64,000 nt of DNA from Paragonimus skrjabini miyazakii (Eukaryota; Platyhelminthes; Trematoda; Plagiorchiida; Troglotrematidae): contig JTDE01000697.1 of assembly GCA_014338405.1 (NCBI GenBank), forward strand, positions 77,155 through 141,154, written 5' to 3'. Below the pieces are notes generated by a model. That model searched no databases, was not told the DNA's origin, and saw nothing but the letters and a program-made list of their open reading frames with translations. Shown piece after piece: positions 13,101 through 24,452 of this stretch; the first letter of the stretch is position 1; the number at the start of each line of letters is the position of its first letter. Made by a program: the position numbers and the translations under genes.

Positions 13101-15667
13101 TAGATACTTCCTTACAATGTTACTAGTAATATGCGGAACTAAGGAAATCACTGTTTCTTCCAAATAAGTAATCGAGTAATTTGAATGTAGCTGTTAGCAA
13201 TCTGGTACTCGATATTTTTACATGGCAGTGAAGTCCAGTTTTGTGTGAGTTTAATGAATAGGTGGTCAGTAAGGTTCTTTGCGTGAACAGTTACACTACG
13301 GGTCGGTTCATTTGTCTTTTCATTACTGCTGGAGTTTAGTAGCAGTTAAACTCCTGTATCGTTCATCCTTTCAAATCAGTCCAACTAGTTGGTTTACTTT
13401 AACCGTCCGTTAGTACTTTCCATTTGGATTACGAAGAGTAAATTCATATCCACCTCACCTCAGTTGGATTAAATGGTTAGTGACGAACAATTGCACTATC
13501 CAACCCTGAACAGTAAAAACCGCTTTATATGCTTTCTTAAAAGGACGTAAAGGTTGAGTATAATTCAATTACATCAGTTTGTTAAAATCATGTTGAAAAT
13601 CGCTTATCAGATACTGTAAATCTTAATTAGGTGTTAATGTAAAATTAGGTCAACCAGACAGAAATAAGGCCACCGTAAACTTGACGTTGAAACGTTCATA
13701 AGGATTGTTTTGGTCGATATCGACACTACTTCACTGCGCTCACGAGTACAGCCAGAATTTGTTGAACCACGACTACAGTCTGATATAATGTTGCGATGAA
13801 ATCGACCTTTCCGCATTATTTTTCAATTTCTCATTGATGGTGTTTACAAACAGAATTATAGTGTGTTTTACATCTGGGCAGATTTCTCATAGTAACTCGG
13901 ATCATACGGAAAAGCCTCAGGGCGCACTGTTCCGTTTGTAACCGTTTTAACTCCGAAAATTACTCAGAGTTCACCTTATTCCTAAGCGTTCTCAGAAAAC
14001 ACATTTCTTGCTTACTTCTCTTTCATTTTCCTGTACATCGGCCATCGTCCCCCGGATATTAATGTCCCCCAATTTGAGGAACACTTAGTTATGTGAACGG
14101 GAAAGTAGGCACTCAAATTGAGTGGTGCACGGTTTGTAAGTAAACAAGAGCGTTTTTGATATTCACGGAAAATTGACGGCTCCTTTATTCGGCCGGTTTT
14201 ACAGTCATAAGATTTGGGTTGGCAGCTGCTCATAAACGATGAGAATGTTACAGGGTAATAGTGCGATTCCAGTTTGATTTCATGTCAACGTGTAGTGGGC
14301 CAGTGACATGCAGCTGTAAACAGCGCTGTGACTATGATCAATTTGCTGTTGTATCCGAAATGATTTTGGTGTCCCGACACTGTTTACTTGTCCACCACTG
14401 GACTATTATTTGTCATTCTCAGTATAGCCCTACTTATCTCTGGGTGCATTTTCAGACTGCACCGGAGCAACAAGAGAAAAGCTTCAAAAACTTAGTTGAA
14501 CTGGCCGGTTTCATATACTGATACAGTATCAGTTCTATGTTCCGGGCCACTACTGTGGGGAAAATAGGTAACCTGAAAGGTGCTCTTAATGGTTGTTTGA
14601 ACAGGTGTAGAAAGAAACAAAAAAACGTTGGTCATCTTTTCCTCACTCGTAAATATTTTGGTATCGAAAAAGCTTAATAGCCAATAAATAATTTGAAACC
14701 AATAACCGGTAGCTGTACGCTTAACACTTCACTGAGGTAATTTTAAATCATGTGCCGGACCGACATAAACACTGTTTGGACACAATTGTTTTTGTCCTGT
14801 TTTGCTTAGCAGACAAAATTACTATGACGATTTTGGGTATTTTTCTTGATAATTAATAGAACTAAGAAAACTATGCTATTCACAATAAGACCACAAATGA
14901 AGCTGTCCATGTTCCGGAAATAATCTGAAATGTTACTGCCCTTGATGTAGTTGCACACTAGAATACAAGATTCATCCACTAAACGAGACTTTATGGTAAG
15001 TTTGGTCATTTCTTGTAATCCGCCTACAAAAACAGACGTGAATTTCATAATGTAGCATTGGTTTCACATGTCCTATTCGATCACTCATCTCGCGGGTTAA
15101 AATTAACTAACCAAGTTAATCTATGTTTTTACTAGTTCAACAAGAAGATAGTTATTTTCCACGTTCAGTTATAAACTGAAATTTCGTGAACTACGTTCCA
15201 GCTACAAAACGGTCCTGCCAATTTTGTACGAAAACCGGTATTCACTGCGATGTTCATCATCTTTCTGTCACTAAAACAGGAAGTACTTGAGAATCAGGAA
15301 GTTGCATGTCTACCGATGTGAGGTTAACTTCAGACTATATCCTACCGATATAGGCCATCATATTTGTCTACTCCAAATATTCCGTTCAACTTGTAAGCCA
15401 TGATGACCAGAAACGAGGAGTCAACTACTGTTAAATTCAAAGCAACCAAATCAAACACTCGAACTTTTGGTTGCCACATGCAGTTTTCACTAACTTACAG
15501 GAGTACATCTACTGCATCATTTCATAAAAATGTGACTACAAACTGAAGCTGAAACTGTGACAGAGTTGTGCGTCGACCTCTAACTCATTGCCTGTAAACT
15601 GTGGGTGGACAACCTGTCCTTCCGTTTTGTAAATGTTTAGCGCTGTTCAGTTAACACAGTGAACTGG

Positions 15668-15772
15668 CAGAGCTCATCATTAGTACACACATTTTGCCAC
15701 GGCCGGGATTAGAAATCCTGCAACGCTTTCATGAGGCAACCGTGTTAACCACTGCGTCACTGACCTCACATC
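15668..15772 (-). mobile_element. Truncated SINE (head plus start of ribozyme)
   Basis: Read on the minus strand from 15772 down, this gives TGAGGTCAGTGACGCAGTGG (A-box region), GGATTTCTAATCCC (a good B box) and then the 5' half of the hammerhead, TACTAATGATGAGCTCTGCC, where the sequence leaves the family. The first core base has changed (ATGATGA for CTGATGA) and the copy ends inside stem II, so there is no ribozyme. Its tail is missing on this strand; a family tail lies 80 bp away in the opposite orientation. Confidence 0.75.
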
Positions 15773-15852
15773 AAACAAGACCGAAATATCATACATGAAG
15801 GCTCAAACACTTTCGCTCATGAGCAACTGTCAGATTGCCTGATCATCTCCAT

Positions 15853-15932
15853 AGCAGCCAAAAGTCTTTCTGAATACGAAGACTGCGACCAAATGCGAGT
15901 TGTGTTCAACTTGAAATTAATCAACTTCCCGT
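15853..15932 (+). mobile_element. SINE tail fragment
   Basis: CTGAATACGAAGACTGCGACC (15870-15890) followed by GTGTTCAACTTGAAATTAAT (15902-15921) and CTTCCCG match the tail of the SINE family on the plus strand. No head or ribozyme precedes it in this orientation; instead the minus-strand head at 15668-15772 lies just upstream. An inversion or two separate truncated insertions could explain this. Confidence 0.65.
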
Positions 15933-16429
15933 CGATTCATCACTAATATGATTAAAGGTCGTTGGGATTTCAAATGCACTATTAGATTTGTTGTACATAA
16001 ACACTTAGACGGAGCAGACTTTATGTGGTCACTCGCTTGTCCGGTTCTGTTTACGAGTGTTTATCGTAGAGTTTACAGTATATGAAATAAGTTTGCCTGC
16101 ATTTTTTGAGCTGGTAACTGCGTGTATGAGAACAATTTCAGTAACTGGCGAAATCTGTTGTCTTCTATTTTTACGAATCCCGTTAGCATCTTTGGTAAAC
16201 CTGTTTGCAGCTTGTCCTACAAGCATGAGAAAAATGCTTAAGGAGTAGCTGAAATATTATGATCTTTTACACCCTTTGTGGAACAAATATACCATAGGAA
16301 TGCAACACACATTTTTGTAGTCCTGGGTGCCAGCGACCCATGCACTGAAGATTACATTTGAGTCAGTCTACACACACTCCAACAGCAATGTCAATATTGA
16401 AAACAGCAACACCTTCAACAACAAAGTTA
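15933..16429. other. No gene seen
   Basis: About 500 bases between a SINE tail and PLE3. The final part may be older reverse-transcriptase sequence of PLE3, since the frame opened before 16430 runs into it, but I recognise no motif there. Confidence 0.5.
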
Positions 16430-17451
16430 ATACACGGTCTCTACTGGCTGATTTCAATCATGCGGACCATAACACAGTAATTAATATCGAATTGGAGAGT
16501 AACCATTAACTATCATTTCCAGATGTTGCCATGTTTCGTAAAACCGATGGATCAATTCAAAGAGCAGTTTATAAGAAGAAACGTCAAGTGGCCAGTACAA
16601 GAACCCCCTCAAATTTATTGCGCTGAAACCTTAGCGGAATTTGTTTTGCTGCTTAACAACTACAGCCCAAAGAATAGGCATGCAAGGTACCTTGTCGGAT
16701 GAACTCCAGCACGTTCGGGATATGCTAAGTCAAAATGGATATCCGCAACGATCTCTGGACAAAAATGTTCAATCAAAAGCGAAACATAAAATTGTTCAAA
16801 CAGTGGAGAAAAACCCCGTCTTCATACCTTTATCATACAAGGGGGGAGCTACTAGTGAAATTATCACCCGCCGAGTTTATAATGCAGTTGACAGTGCCTA
16901 TCCTGCAGCACGCGTAATCATATCGTTCAGTACCTGCCCGGTACTGATGCCATACCTCGAAGATAACTTGCTTAGGTTTTCCTCGTTCTTTTGTGTTTAT
17001 TTCCTCACCTGTTGTTGTCCAGCAGCTTAAGTTAGGAGAACCACAAAGCGGCTATCAGAAAGGAGTCGTGAAAACCTCCCGAAACGGCTTCATAACGGTT
17101 TGCTAAAGCCCATTTTCATTGTAGTTTACACTTGTTTGATATTGGCCATTAAACTGAGCCGGATAAAGCTTTCTGGGTCATCCACAAGGTCTATCAAACC
17201 TACTTTAGAGCTATCAGGTTGCGACTGTTATCAGCGGCCCAGGCTTTTGTCATCAGACTCTAGAACTGCTGTCTTCGTGCCAAAAAATGTTCGAACAAAC
17301 TTTACATCTCCCTTGGCCAACTATTCCACAGCCACTGAAAACCCAAGCGAGCGTGAACCACTTGACATCGAAGAACGCGTGTCTCAAAGCAGACACGCGT
17401 GACAGTGTACCATATTCACCAACACCCCCACCCTCTTCCAATAGACTGTGA
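16430..17451 (+). mobile_element. Penelope-like element PLE3, decayed
   Basis: This covers the C-terminal reverse-transcriptase region and the endonuclease of a PLE. The translation runs ADFNHADHNTVINIELESNH (16448-16507), then SFPDVAMFRKTDGSIQRAVY at the spot where PLEs read LPFLDV. After a shift comes LSDELQHVRDMLSQNGYPQR near 16695, then PVFIPLSYKGGATSEIITRR near 16820 and YPAARVIISFSTCPVLMPY. FSSFFCVYFLTCCC (near 16978) should lead into the GIY-YIG core, but the next residues are PAA and a stop, so the YIG motif is gone. Later parts (RRTTKRLSERSRENLP, then TLHLPWPT) are visible in other frames and continue to a TGA at 17449-17451. The element carries several frame breaks and is dead. Its sequence differs clearly from PLE1 and PLE2, so it is a separate lineage. 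Confidence 0.85.
17375..17400. repeat. Perfect 10-bp hairpin in PLE3 tail
   Basis: ACGCGTGTCT (17375-17384) and AGACACGCGT (17391-17400) pair perfectly around CAAAGC. A long open frame crosses it as part of the PLE3 C-terminal tail, so it may be coding sequence that happens to fold. Preceding TTGACAtCGAAgA vaguely recalls a hammerhead core, but the core bases do not match. Confidence 0.7.
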
Positions 17452-17597
17452 TCTGTCTTACATCAAGGGTTTTAATGACGCATCCAACATTGTAACAGAC
17501 ACTGACTGTGTCTCCCATCGAGACAATTGGGCAACCTGCTCATTAGTCACACGCGAACGTGGTTGAGCGTTCACATACGATATTTCGGTCGTGTCTA

Positions 17598-17825
17598 ATG
17601 TGAGGCCAATGGCAAAGTGGTCAACATGGTTGCCTAATGAAAGAAGAGGGATGGTTCTAATCCCCACTGGGGCAAGGATGTGCGCAACTGACCAACTCTA
17701 ATTAGAGCAAAACTCGAGTATAATGCTTCTTTCCGAAAGGGGCTGTCAGGAAAGAATTTGAGAATACGAAAACTGTGATCAATTGTGGGTGCTATGTTGA
17801 CTTGAAATTAACCAAATCCCCGACT
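17598..17825 (+). mobile_element. SINE copy with clean polymerase III boxes, broken ribozyme
   Basis: TGTGAGGCCAATGGCAAAG opens the head; the A box is TGGCAAAGTGGTCAAC (17610-17625) and the B box is GGTTCTAATCCC (17653-17664), the best B box in the family here. The hammerhead region keeps its layout, but CTGATGA has become CTGACCA (17688-17694) and GAAA has become AAAA, so catalysis should be lost. CTCGAGT of stem III survives. The tail GAATACGAAAACTGTGATC and the end TCCCCGAC are present, making the copy full length. It lies 147 bp after PLE3. Confidence 0.88.
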
Positions 17826-19301
17826 ACTTATCAGTAGTTCTAATTTTTCATGTATAAAATGCTTGTACCTTGTGTAATCATGAAAACCTTCTGTGAATTG
17901 ACTTCTTATGAATTCTAGGGAATGCGGAAACGTTTAATATAGGACAGTCTACTGATTAGACGGACTCGATCATGCTGGTTTCTTTAAACTTTTCTAGCTT
18001 CCGACTGCTTAATAAAAATATGGAATTGCCAGACATTGCGTTATGATCGTAAGTTGTAGATGCTCTCTGCTGTACCGAACTTCAAAACTTATATTCTTCT
18101 AGTCAAAAGATCTTGCATATTCAGTTATTTCATTCTCAGGAATTTCCATACAATGCCTAGGTGTACTGCAGTCAAAATCCTTGGCATCACACTGATTTCT
18201 AATGGACTTTAGTCATTTCACACGAATGATTGCCCTTTTAGTTTCGTTCTCCCTTCCTGAAATTAAAAATCTTCCTATGCATTCTGTTAGCAGACGCATC
18301 TCCTAACGAAGCAGCAAAGGCAAATCACGTCATATCGATTGATCTACCCGGCTTCCAGTGAGTTGATATGTTTTAACTCACTCAACTAATCAATCTCACT
18401 CAGTTACTCAGATGGCAGCTGCGCGATCGAACGCCTGTACGTTATCTGAACTATTATCTCGCGTTGACTCTCTGATGCCTCCCATAACGTGATTTGTTCT
18501 AAGGCTATGACTGCCAGATATGCTCATCTTGATTTATTTGTCATGCATCTTGCCGGTCATGTATGGTACTCATTTCGCCCTATAAATTTAGAGCCTCTGT
18601 GGCCCAATTCTGACTCATCTCACCCTCCCAATAAAAGATGTTGCCGCACCTATTCTCTTTCTCACTTCTGGGTCAAGCGATTGAACGCATACTTATACGC
18701 GACAATTTAATACATTTGTAGTTTATTGGGCGTTTTCAGCAGGAGCATTGTAACTTCTCATGAGATGCATTGTTTTGCCCTTGTATTCGTCGTTTAACTT
18801 ACTGGCGTGCTTAAAATTGACTATCATGTGCTTACTCGTTTATTTGAATAACCTGACTTTTTTCTATCTGATTAACAGCTCATTTACTCACTTCTAAACA
18901 ATTCATGTTTGTGATATCTCTCTCTCATAAAATGCTTTATGTCAACCACTTCCGTACAAAGTGTACATATTCATTGTGTTACTCTCCGTCAGTCATAAGA
19001 TGTACAAAATTCTGTTCGTACGAACATCAGCATAAAGGGATGTCATTCCGTTTATATTTATCTCACCATATTGGTAACAAACAGAAGTGCCAACTTTATC
19101 AGTAAACTTCCTGCGGATAATTTGTGCAGTTTATTTCAGACCCAATCAAGTCTATAGACTGGTGTCAATGTTAAGAACACTTATGGAAAAAGTGCAAAAA
19201 CTCAGTCTACAAGAAGATCCTGGCTGGTAATACAATTTTGTTACTAATAATTACTATGCCATACTAGATAAGTTAATACAAACCCAACTGCGATAAATCA
19301 G
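17826..19301. other. No gene seen
   Basis: No coding region, repeat or element was recognised in these 1.5 kb; frames are short and the base composition is AT-rich. Confidence 0.55.
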
Positions 19302-19362
19302 GACTTTGGTTGGATTCGAACGAGTGGCAGAAAAAGCACGTTGACACTTTGCTAACAAAATC
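19302..19362 (-). mobile_element. tRNA-like sequence (pseudo-tRNA or SINE head)
   Basis: On the minus strand the ends GATTTTG and CAAAGTC pair as a seven-base acceptor stem with one G-T pair. AGCA/TGCT form a D stem, and TTCGAAT followed by CCAAC resembles a T loop and stem. The anticodon arm is too short by about 11 nt and the T stem does not close, so this is not a working tRNA. TAGCAAAGTGTCAACG and GTTCGAATCC look like A and B boxes. It could be an old SINE head; no clear ribozyme follows it. Confidence 0.45.
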
Positions 19363-22300
19363 GGTAATTTACACCAAAATCTGCCCACCCATCAGCCCCA
19401 CTGTCTCGTACCGAATCTAAAAAATCATCCGACCAGCACACGCGGGAATTCATTAACTCCACTGGTGGGCATAAAAACTATATTAGTGATAATCGGTTTG
19501 GCAAGATTCTAACCCAGCCGAAGTCCAGATATTTTGCAGTTGATTCCGTACCGAAATAACATGATCTCTTGATTGTTGTTGATAAGTTTGAATGCTTTAA
19601 TTTGCATTACGCGAAATGTTCTATTTCAGCAGTCTTCCATAAATATTTCCGTTTATAATTTGCAAATACTCTGTATCCATTTTACACTGCACGGTGAAAA
19701 TTTTTTAGCCCAAACGCTAAGTTATTTCATCATCATGTACTGGAGTTTTCGATTACTTTCACAAGAGGAGCGGAACCAATCCTTGAATTAATGGTGCGTG
19801 GGACTGTTCACCACAAGAGTACCAGACTCACCCCCGATGAAATTGATCATATAAACTGCAGTAAACCCCAACGTTTTTCCTCAACAGTTTCTAAATGTAT
19901 GCTTAAAAGTATAAGTTAGGCATATACGCGCTCAGGACCCCCATGGAAATAGTAACATGCATGAAACAATTACTTGAATATGGACAGAATCAAAACACGT
20001 ACTTTCCTTTTCTTTCCCGTTTATCCCATCGCAATTGTTCTCAATTTAACCGAGTGATTTGAATAGACGCTTTTGATCAGTTTTTGAATAATTATAATAC
20101 ACGTTTTCTATCAGTTATGAAATATTCCCGGACTGTTACCCATCTCCTTCCTATTTTTGGCTGCACGTTGGTTTCTATGAAAAATTGATGGTTTTGTCAT
20201 GAATTGCTATAAAATCGAGCAAATAATGAAACATGAATAAAGCGGTCAGAATTAAACATGTTCATGTTTACATGTTCAATCCCGTGCTAGTATCATAGTG
20301 TTCAGTAGTATGTTCACTTCTTCCACAAAGAAGCCGAATTTAGACGTAAAACGAAGTTGGGGAGCTGAATAATCAGAATTCAAAGTTCAACTTACTAACG
20401 GGCGTAAATTATTAGATGTTTTCCAATTTACTGTCTGGTACGACGTTCGATTGATTGACACCGATCAGAATCAGTCTGAACATGCACAGCTAGAGTGGTA
20501 TTTTAATGTTTCTCAAACATACTCTTCAAGAATGAGGAGATATTTCAGCATCTTAAATAATGCATTACCTCATCTAGTCCCTATTTGAACTTTGTGAGTA
20601 AATTACTAATAATTTTTGCTGATAGGCTGTTTGGCGGATCGGTTGATTTAAAAGAAACCTGAGTTTCGGCTGGAGCTGAATCAGTAACAGAAATAACATG
20701 TTCAGACGCGGCATGATTTTGTGGACCCATTATGACACAGAAAAGTGATTGGGAAACTGAATTCAAACGTGGCATTTCTGAGCTTACGGCAAGAAGCTGT
20801 AGCTCTGTTGGTAGAAGACTTGCAAATTTCTGGTATGCTGTTTCCGTCACTGATATGAATACAGCCAAATTCTAGAGTTTTCCCAACTCGGTCACTTATA
20901 AATGAACACTTGTATTATTTAGTTTTCCATCACCACGTTTTAGACAGCCTTGAATAAAGGTGCGCAATTGTAAAAGCCGAAATCCTGCACATATCGGACT
21001 GTATTTCGACGTAACAGAAAATAATCATTGATTTTAAATGCAATTGTGGCCATAGCATGTTCGCATTCAGTTGAAAGGTAGAACCGGATAACCACTACTT
21101 TTAAAAATTTGTCTCAACTAAACGTCTGAGCACCATTTTGCACAAAAGATCCACTACACTACAGTGTTCGGTGTTACCCCTAACTTTTGTGTTTCTGTTA
21201 TCAGGGGCAACGTTTCCCAAGATAATATCGTCCTCATATCATTACACTAGAATGTAAGCGTCCTTAAGTTATGTGGTTTCGATTGATTACCAATAAAACT
21301 GTCACTAGACTCTGGCTTTTTCCTTCCAATAAATGTGAGTGTTTTATGAACACCACCGTGTGGCAATATAAATACCTCACCATGGCCTAACAATTTTTAG
21401 TCGAGATTTATTGCCTTATTTTAGTATACTTTTATAGCCTCTTATTTTATCATGAAGTTAGTGTGTTTACGTTGTTACGATGAACATTTTTCATGATTCT
21501 TTCTCATTCCGATGAGTAAAAAGGGATAATGCGTACTCAGGAACATCATAGTAAAGTGATATATGAAGTGTAATTTTGACAATGAGAATATTTTGCGTGA
21601 ATCAAATTGGTTATTAATTGATTTGGTCCAGTAACTAGCTTCATTAGATTTTACTCTGATTTGGAGAATTACCCTATATATGACCTTCTAAAGTAAACAG
21701 ACTTTTTCCTGGGTTATCAACAGCCATGATTCTCCTAGTATTAACGCTTTTATCTTGATGCAAAATTCAATTTCTAAGATAAAACAACTTTCAGGAAGTA
21801 CCTTGAGAACATAGCAATGTTTGGACGTATCGTGTAATTAGGCTGATCTAATATCTCTCGAAACAAACTCACCTACTAGACAAGTGTGCGAAATAAGGAA
21901 AATTACCCGGTGTACTCACAAATATAGGCCTATTGGAAGACAAGTGGATTTTGCTGCATAAACACAGTTAGCTGTTATTTTCGATTGTAATTGTACAGCG
22001 CAATGTAACCGGATACATTGTGCAAACTCTTGCTCTAGTTCGTTTGTCAGATCGGCAGACGATCTGAACTGCTTCGTTGCTGTTATCGAAATGATTAACG
22101 CCAATCAGACAGGAAACCTTTTTGTTCCACGCAGACAATCTAACTTTGCTGGGTATTACTTGCTTTGCTTTCTAAACAACTTTCTTGTGTTTCACTCAAG
22201 TATGTTAAAGCTAATGATGATTTGTAAGTGATGTGGAATATGACGTTTTTATTCTCGAAGAATCAGTCAATATTACTAATTAGGGGTTTCTGGTATATTC

Positions 22301-23369
22301 GTTATATTTGGCCTGAAATATTGCATCATACAGCCAACAAACAACTCAACGCTGCTACCCTATGTACTTCTCGAATAACTTACGTCATACGAAGTGATGG
22401 AATGGATTGTTATTATCTCCCAATTCGGGTGTCTAAGTTGTATGTAAAGCACATTTTTTTACAGTTAAATCAGTTTCTTGAAGTGCTATATCAAAGAAAT
22501 CCCAGCTGATAACCAATTGAGATTATGAACAAATTTCACCTCTAAATATAACATACCAGACATGTGTGAAGTATGCACAAGATAAAGGGAACATTAGAAA
22601 AAACTCGTTCAACTTTGGTATGTTATTTTAAGCCCACTTTTATGAAACCTGTTTTAACGCAAAGCATTATGGGCACCGAACCAGTTAATGTTAGGAAAAA
22701 CTCATTGGCCTCAAATACCATCGTAGTTCTTGTAAACACTGTCGGCGAAATTTGTGCTCGTTTGGCTACTGGACTTGCCACGTGTGTGCCATTTAAACAC
22801 ACTTGACATTCACCTACGAACAACCACAATGTTAATTATAAGCTAGAAATAAGACCAATGCTAAACCACACATGTTTGGTTTGCTAAACTCATGTCAGCG
22901 AACGAGAAACAATGGTCATTCTCACGATAGGAAGCACTCAAATGCTTGGCATATTTTGAAATTTGTTGTGTTTTCAGCACATTTTGGAACTAAACCAAAC
23001 ATTGTATGCAAATAAGTGGGAGTTTGTCTCAACGTTTTGATGATGCCATCTACTACGTTGACAGAAAAAAGGGCACGGACTTTGTAGCGTGTTCACGACT
23101 CTTCTTGTGGTTGTGCAGTATGATTTTGGGAGAGTCAAATTTCATTTCATCTATGTCAGATGAACCTCGCGTTGGCAGTTGCTTGTACCGCTGCTAGCAG
23201 TCGAAACTTAAGCACTGCTTCGAATACCACCGCTAACCTACCTTTCGGTCAATGTTGATCACACATGTCTTCACACATGTCTTCTGCTTTACAAGTTCTG
23301 GTAGCCTTGCTTTTCCACGAGTAGTTCAAACCAACCGACTAGTTTTATTAAAATAGGTAACATTTTCAG
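19363..23369. other. No gene seen; possible minus-strand exon
   Basis: The one notable frame is at 20581-20877 on the minus strand, whose translation (for example FASLLPTELQLLAVSSEMPR) has a protein-like composition. It follows an AG but lacks a good pyrimidine tract, so I do not call it. A 12-bp tandem duplication is listed separately. Nothing else was recognised. Confidence 0.5.
23259..23284. repeat. 12-bp direct tandem duplication
   Basis: TCACACATGTCT is repeated twice exactly (23259-23270 and 23271-23282), then two bases of a third unit. Probably replication slippage. Confidence 0.8.
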
Positions 23370-23642
23370 TATGTCGGAACTGGTTTCCCGCTTACACTTT
23401 ACAAAGCGTCAAAGATTGGGTTTTTCGCACGCTCAATGACTTTGGAGCAAAGTGCACACGATTTGTTATGTCACTGGGTCGAACAATATATTGACGTGAA
23501 CTGTTTAGCTTTTGACGTACTCCAGCTGCCTGATCTTACAAAATTGATTTGCAGTGCCTATTTGAATTCATGTGATTATACGTTGTTAGCAACTGGTTTT
23601 ACATCGTTTGCCTACGGTACCAACAGTCAAATTGTTAGCTAA
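23370..23642 (+). CDS. Candidate terminal exon, unknown protein
   Basis: A clean acceptor (TAACATTTTCAG ending at 23369) opens a 91-codon frame that ends with TAA at 23640-23642. An AATAAA polyadenylation signal lies at 23728-23733, about 86 nt later, as expected for a last exon. The product begins YVGTGFPLTLYKASKIGFFA and continues with an acidic helical stretch (MTLEQSAHDLLCHWVEQYID, then LPDLTKLICSAYL). I do not recognise it and see no repeat-element motif. An alternative is an internal exon ending at 23616 before a weak GTACCA donor; its phase would fit the exon at 29315. No start codon or upstream exon was identified. Confidence 0.4.
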   Translation, partial: YVGTGFPLTLYKASKIGFFARSMTLEQSAHDLLCHWVEQYIDVNCLAFDVLQLPDLTKLICSAYLNSCDYTLLATGFTSFAYGTNSQIVS

Positions 23643-24338
23643 CAGAGCATTGAAAAACTCATCTATTCATTAATTTTTTCACTATCAGCACGCTGTCGTC
23701 ATTTACGGGATAACCTTATTCCTTCCCAATAAACTGAGTGTAATTTGCAGTTAATCCAAAATCTATATCCACCGGCTTTCGAAAGCAAATAACAGAGCAC
23801 TTGGGACAATCCGCTTTAAACCGTTTGATAATATGACGCACCACATACGCACCCTATTTTCCGCTCACTTTATGCTGTTTGTGACAATTGTTCTTCAGGC
23901 CTTTCACCCTCATTTGCTCTAAACCAATACGTTCGGGAGATGTTTACAAAATAAACGTAACTCGTCGACATCACACAGTAACTATCTACTTGTCTTTGTT
24001 GCTATAATAAGACTTACAACCATAGATTATATACTTAAAATTTCTGCAAAGATTCGAAGAAACCATGGTGTTTTCAACAGCGTGATACCAAGAATTCATT
24101 TTAACGTATTGTTAAACCTCATAATTGAATAAACAAGTATTTATGTCTTACATTCGTTGAGAAAAAATGGCCGAGTATTACCTCGTTCCGCTGCTGCTTT
24201 TCCTTAAAAAGCTTACTTTATTTCATGAGTCAAACATTTTTTGCAAGCATTTTCAATTTAGTGCACAAAGTAAAGTATCTCCTAATTTGTCAGAATAAAG
24301 AAAATTTTATCGGATCAGAAAGTCGAAAAATATTATGG
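23643..24338. other. 3' flank of candidate exon; no gene seen
   Basis: This holds the AATAAA at 23728-23733 and otherwise no recognisable gene. The distal part borders the 3' end of PLE2, which is read on the minus strand. Confidence 0.5.
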
Positions 24339-24375
24339 TATGTTAACATTTCGTTTAATGTCATCAGTCGCCAAC
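24339..24375 (-). ncRNA. Hammerhead-like motif after PLE2
   Basis: On the minus strand CTGATGA (24367-24361) is followed by eight bases and CGAAATG. Then TGTTAACAT lets A-U, U-A and G-C form a three-pair stem III around TTAA, with A at the cleavage position. The eight bases of stem II (CATTAAAC) do not pair and stem I is poor. The motif begins 85 nt past the PLE2 stop. PLE1 has the same arrangement, so the position is conserved, but this copy looks inactive. Confidence 0.5.
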
Positions 24376-24452
24376 GTAAAACGTCAGTTATATGCATCAT
24401 ACAGATAAGGACAAACAAGGAAACCTACACACACACACCAATCATTATGTAA

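Larger units (their letters stand above)
8661..15667. other. No gene seen; two hairpins
   Basis: Seven kilobases with no protein I recognise. A 152-codon frame on the minus strand (8728-9186) and a 108-codon frame on + (9550-9876) are the longest; both are close to chance expectation. The first encodes a hydrophobic segment (KIFVFAFLSLCLLV) and could hide an exon, but splice evidence is poor. Two near-perfect inverted repeats (9611-9631 and 10077-10104) are listed separately, and a smaller one, ACTGATAC/GTATCAGT, sits at 14517-14533. Confidence 0.5.
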
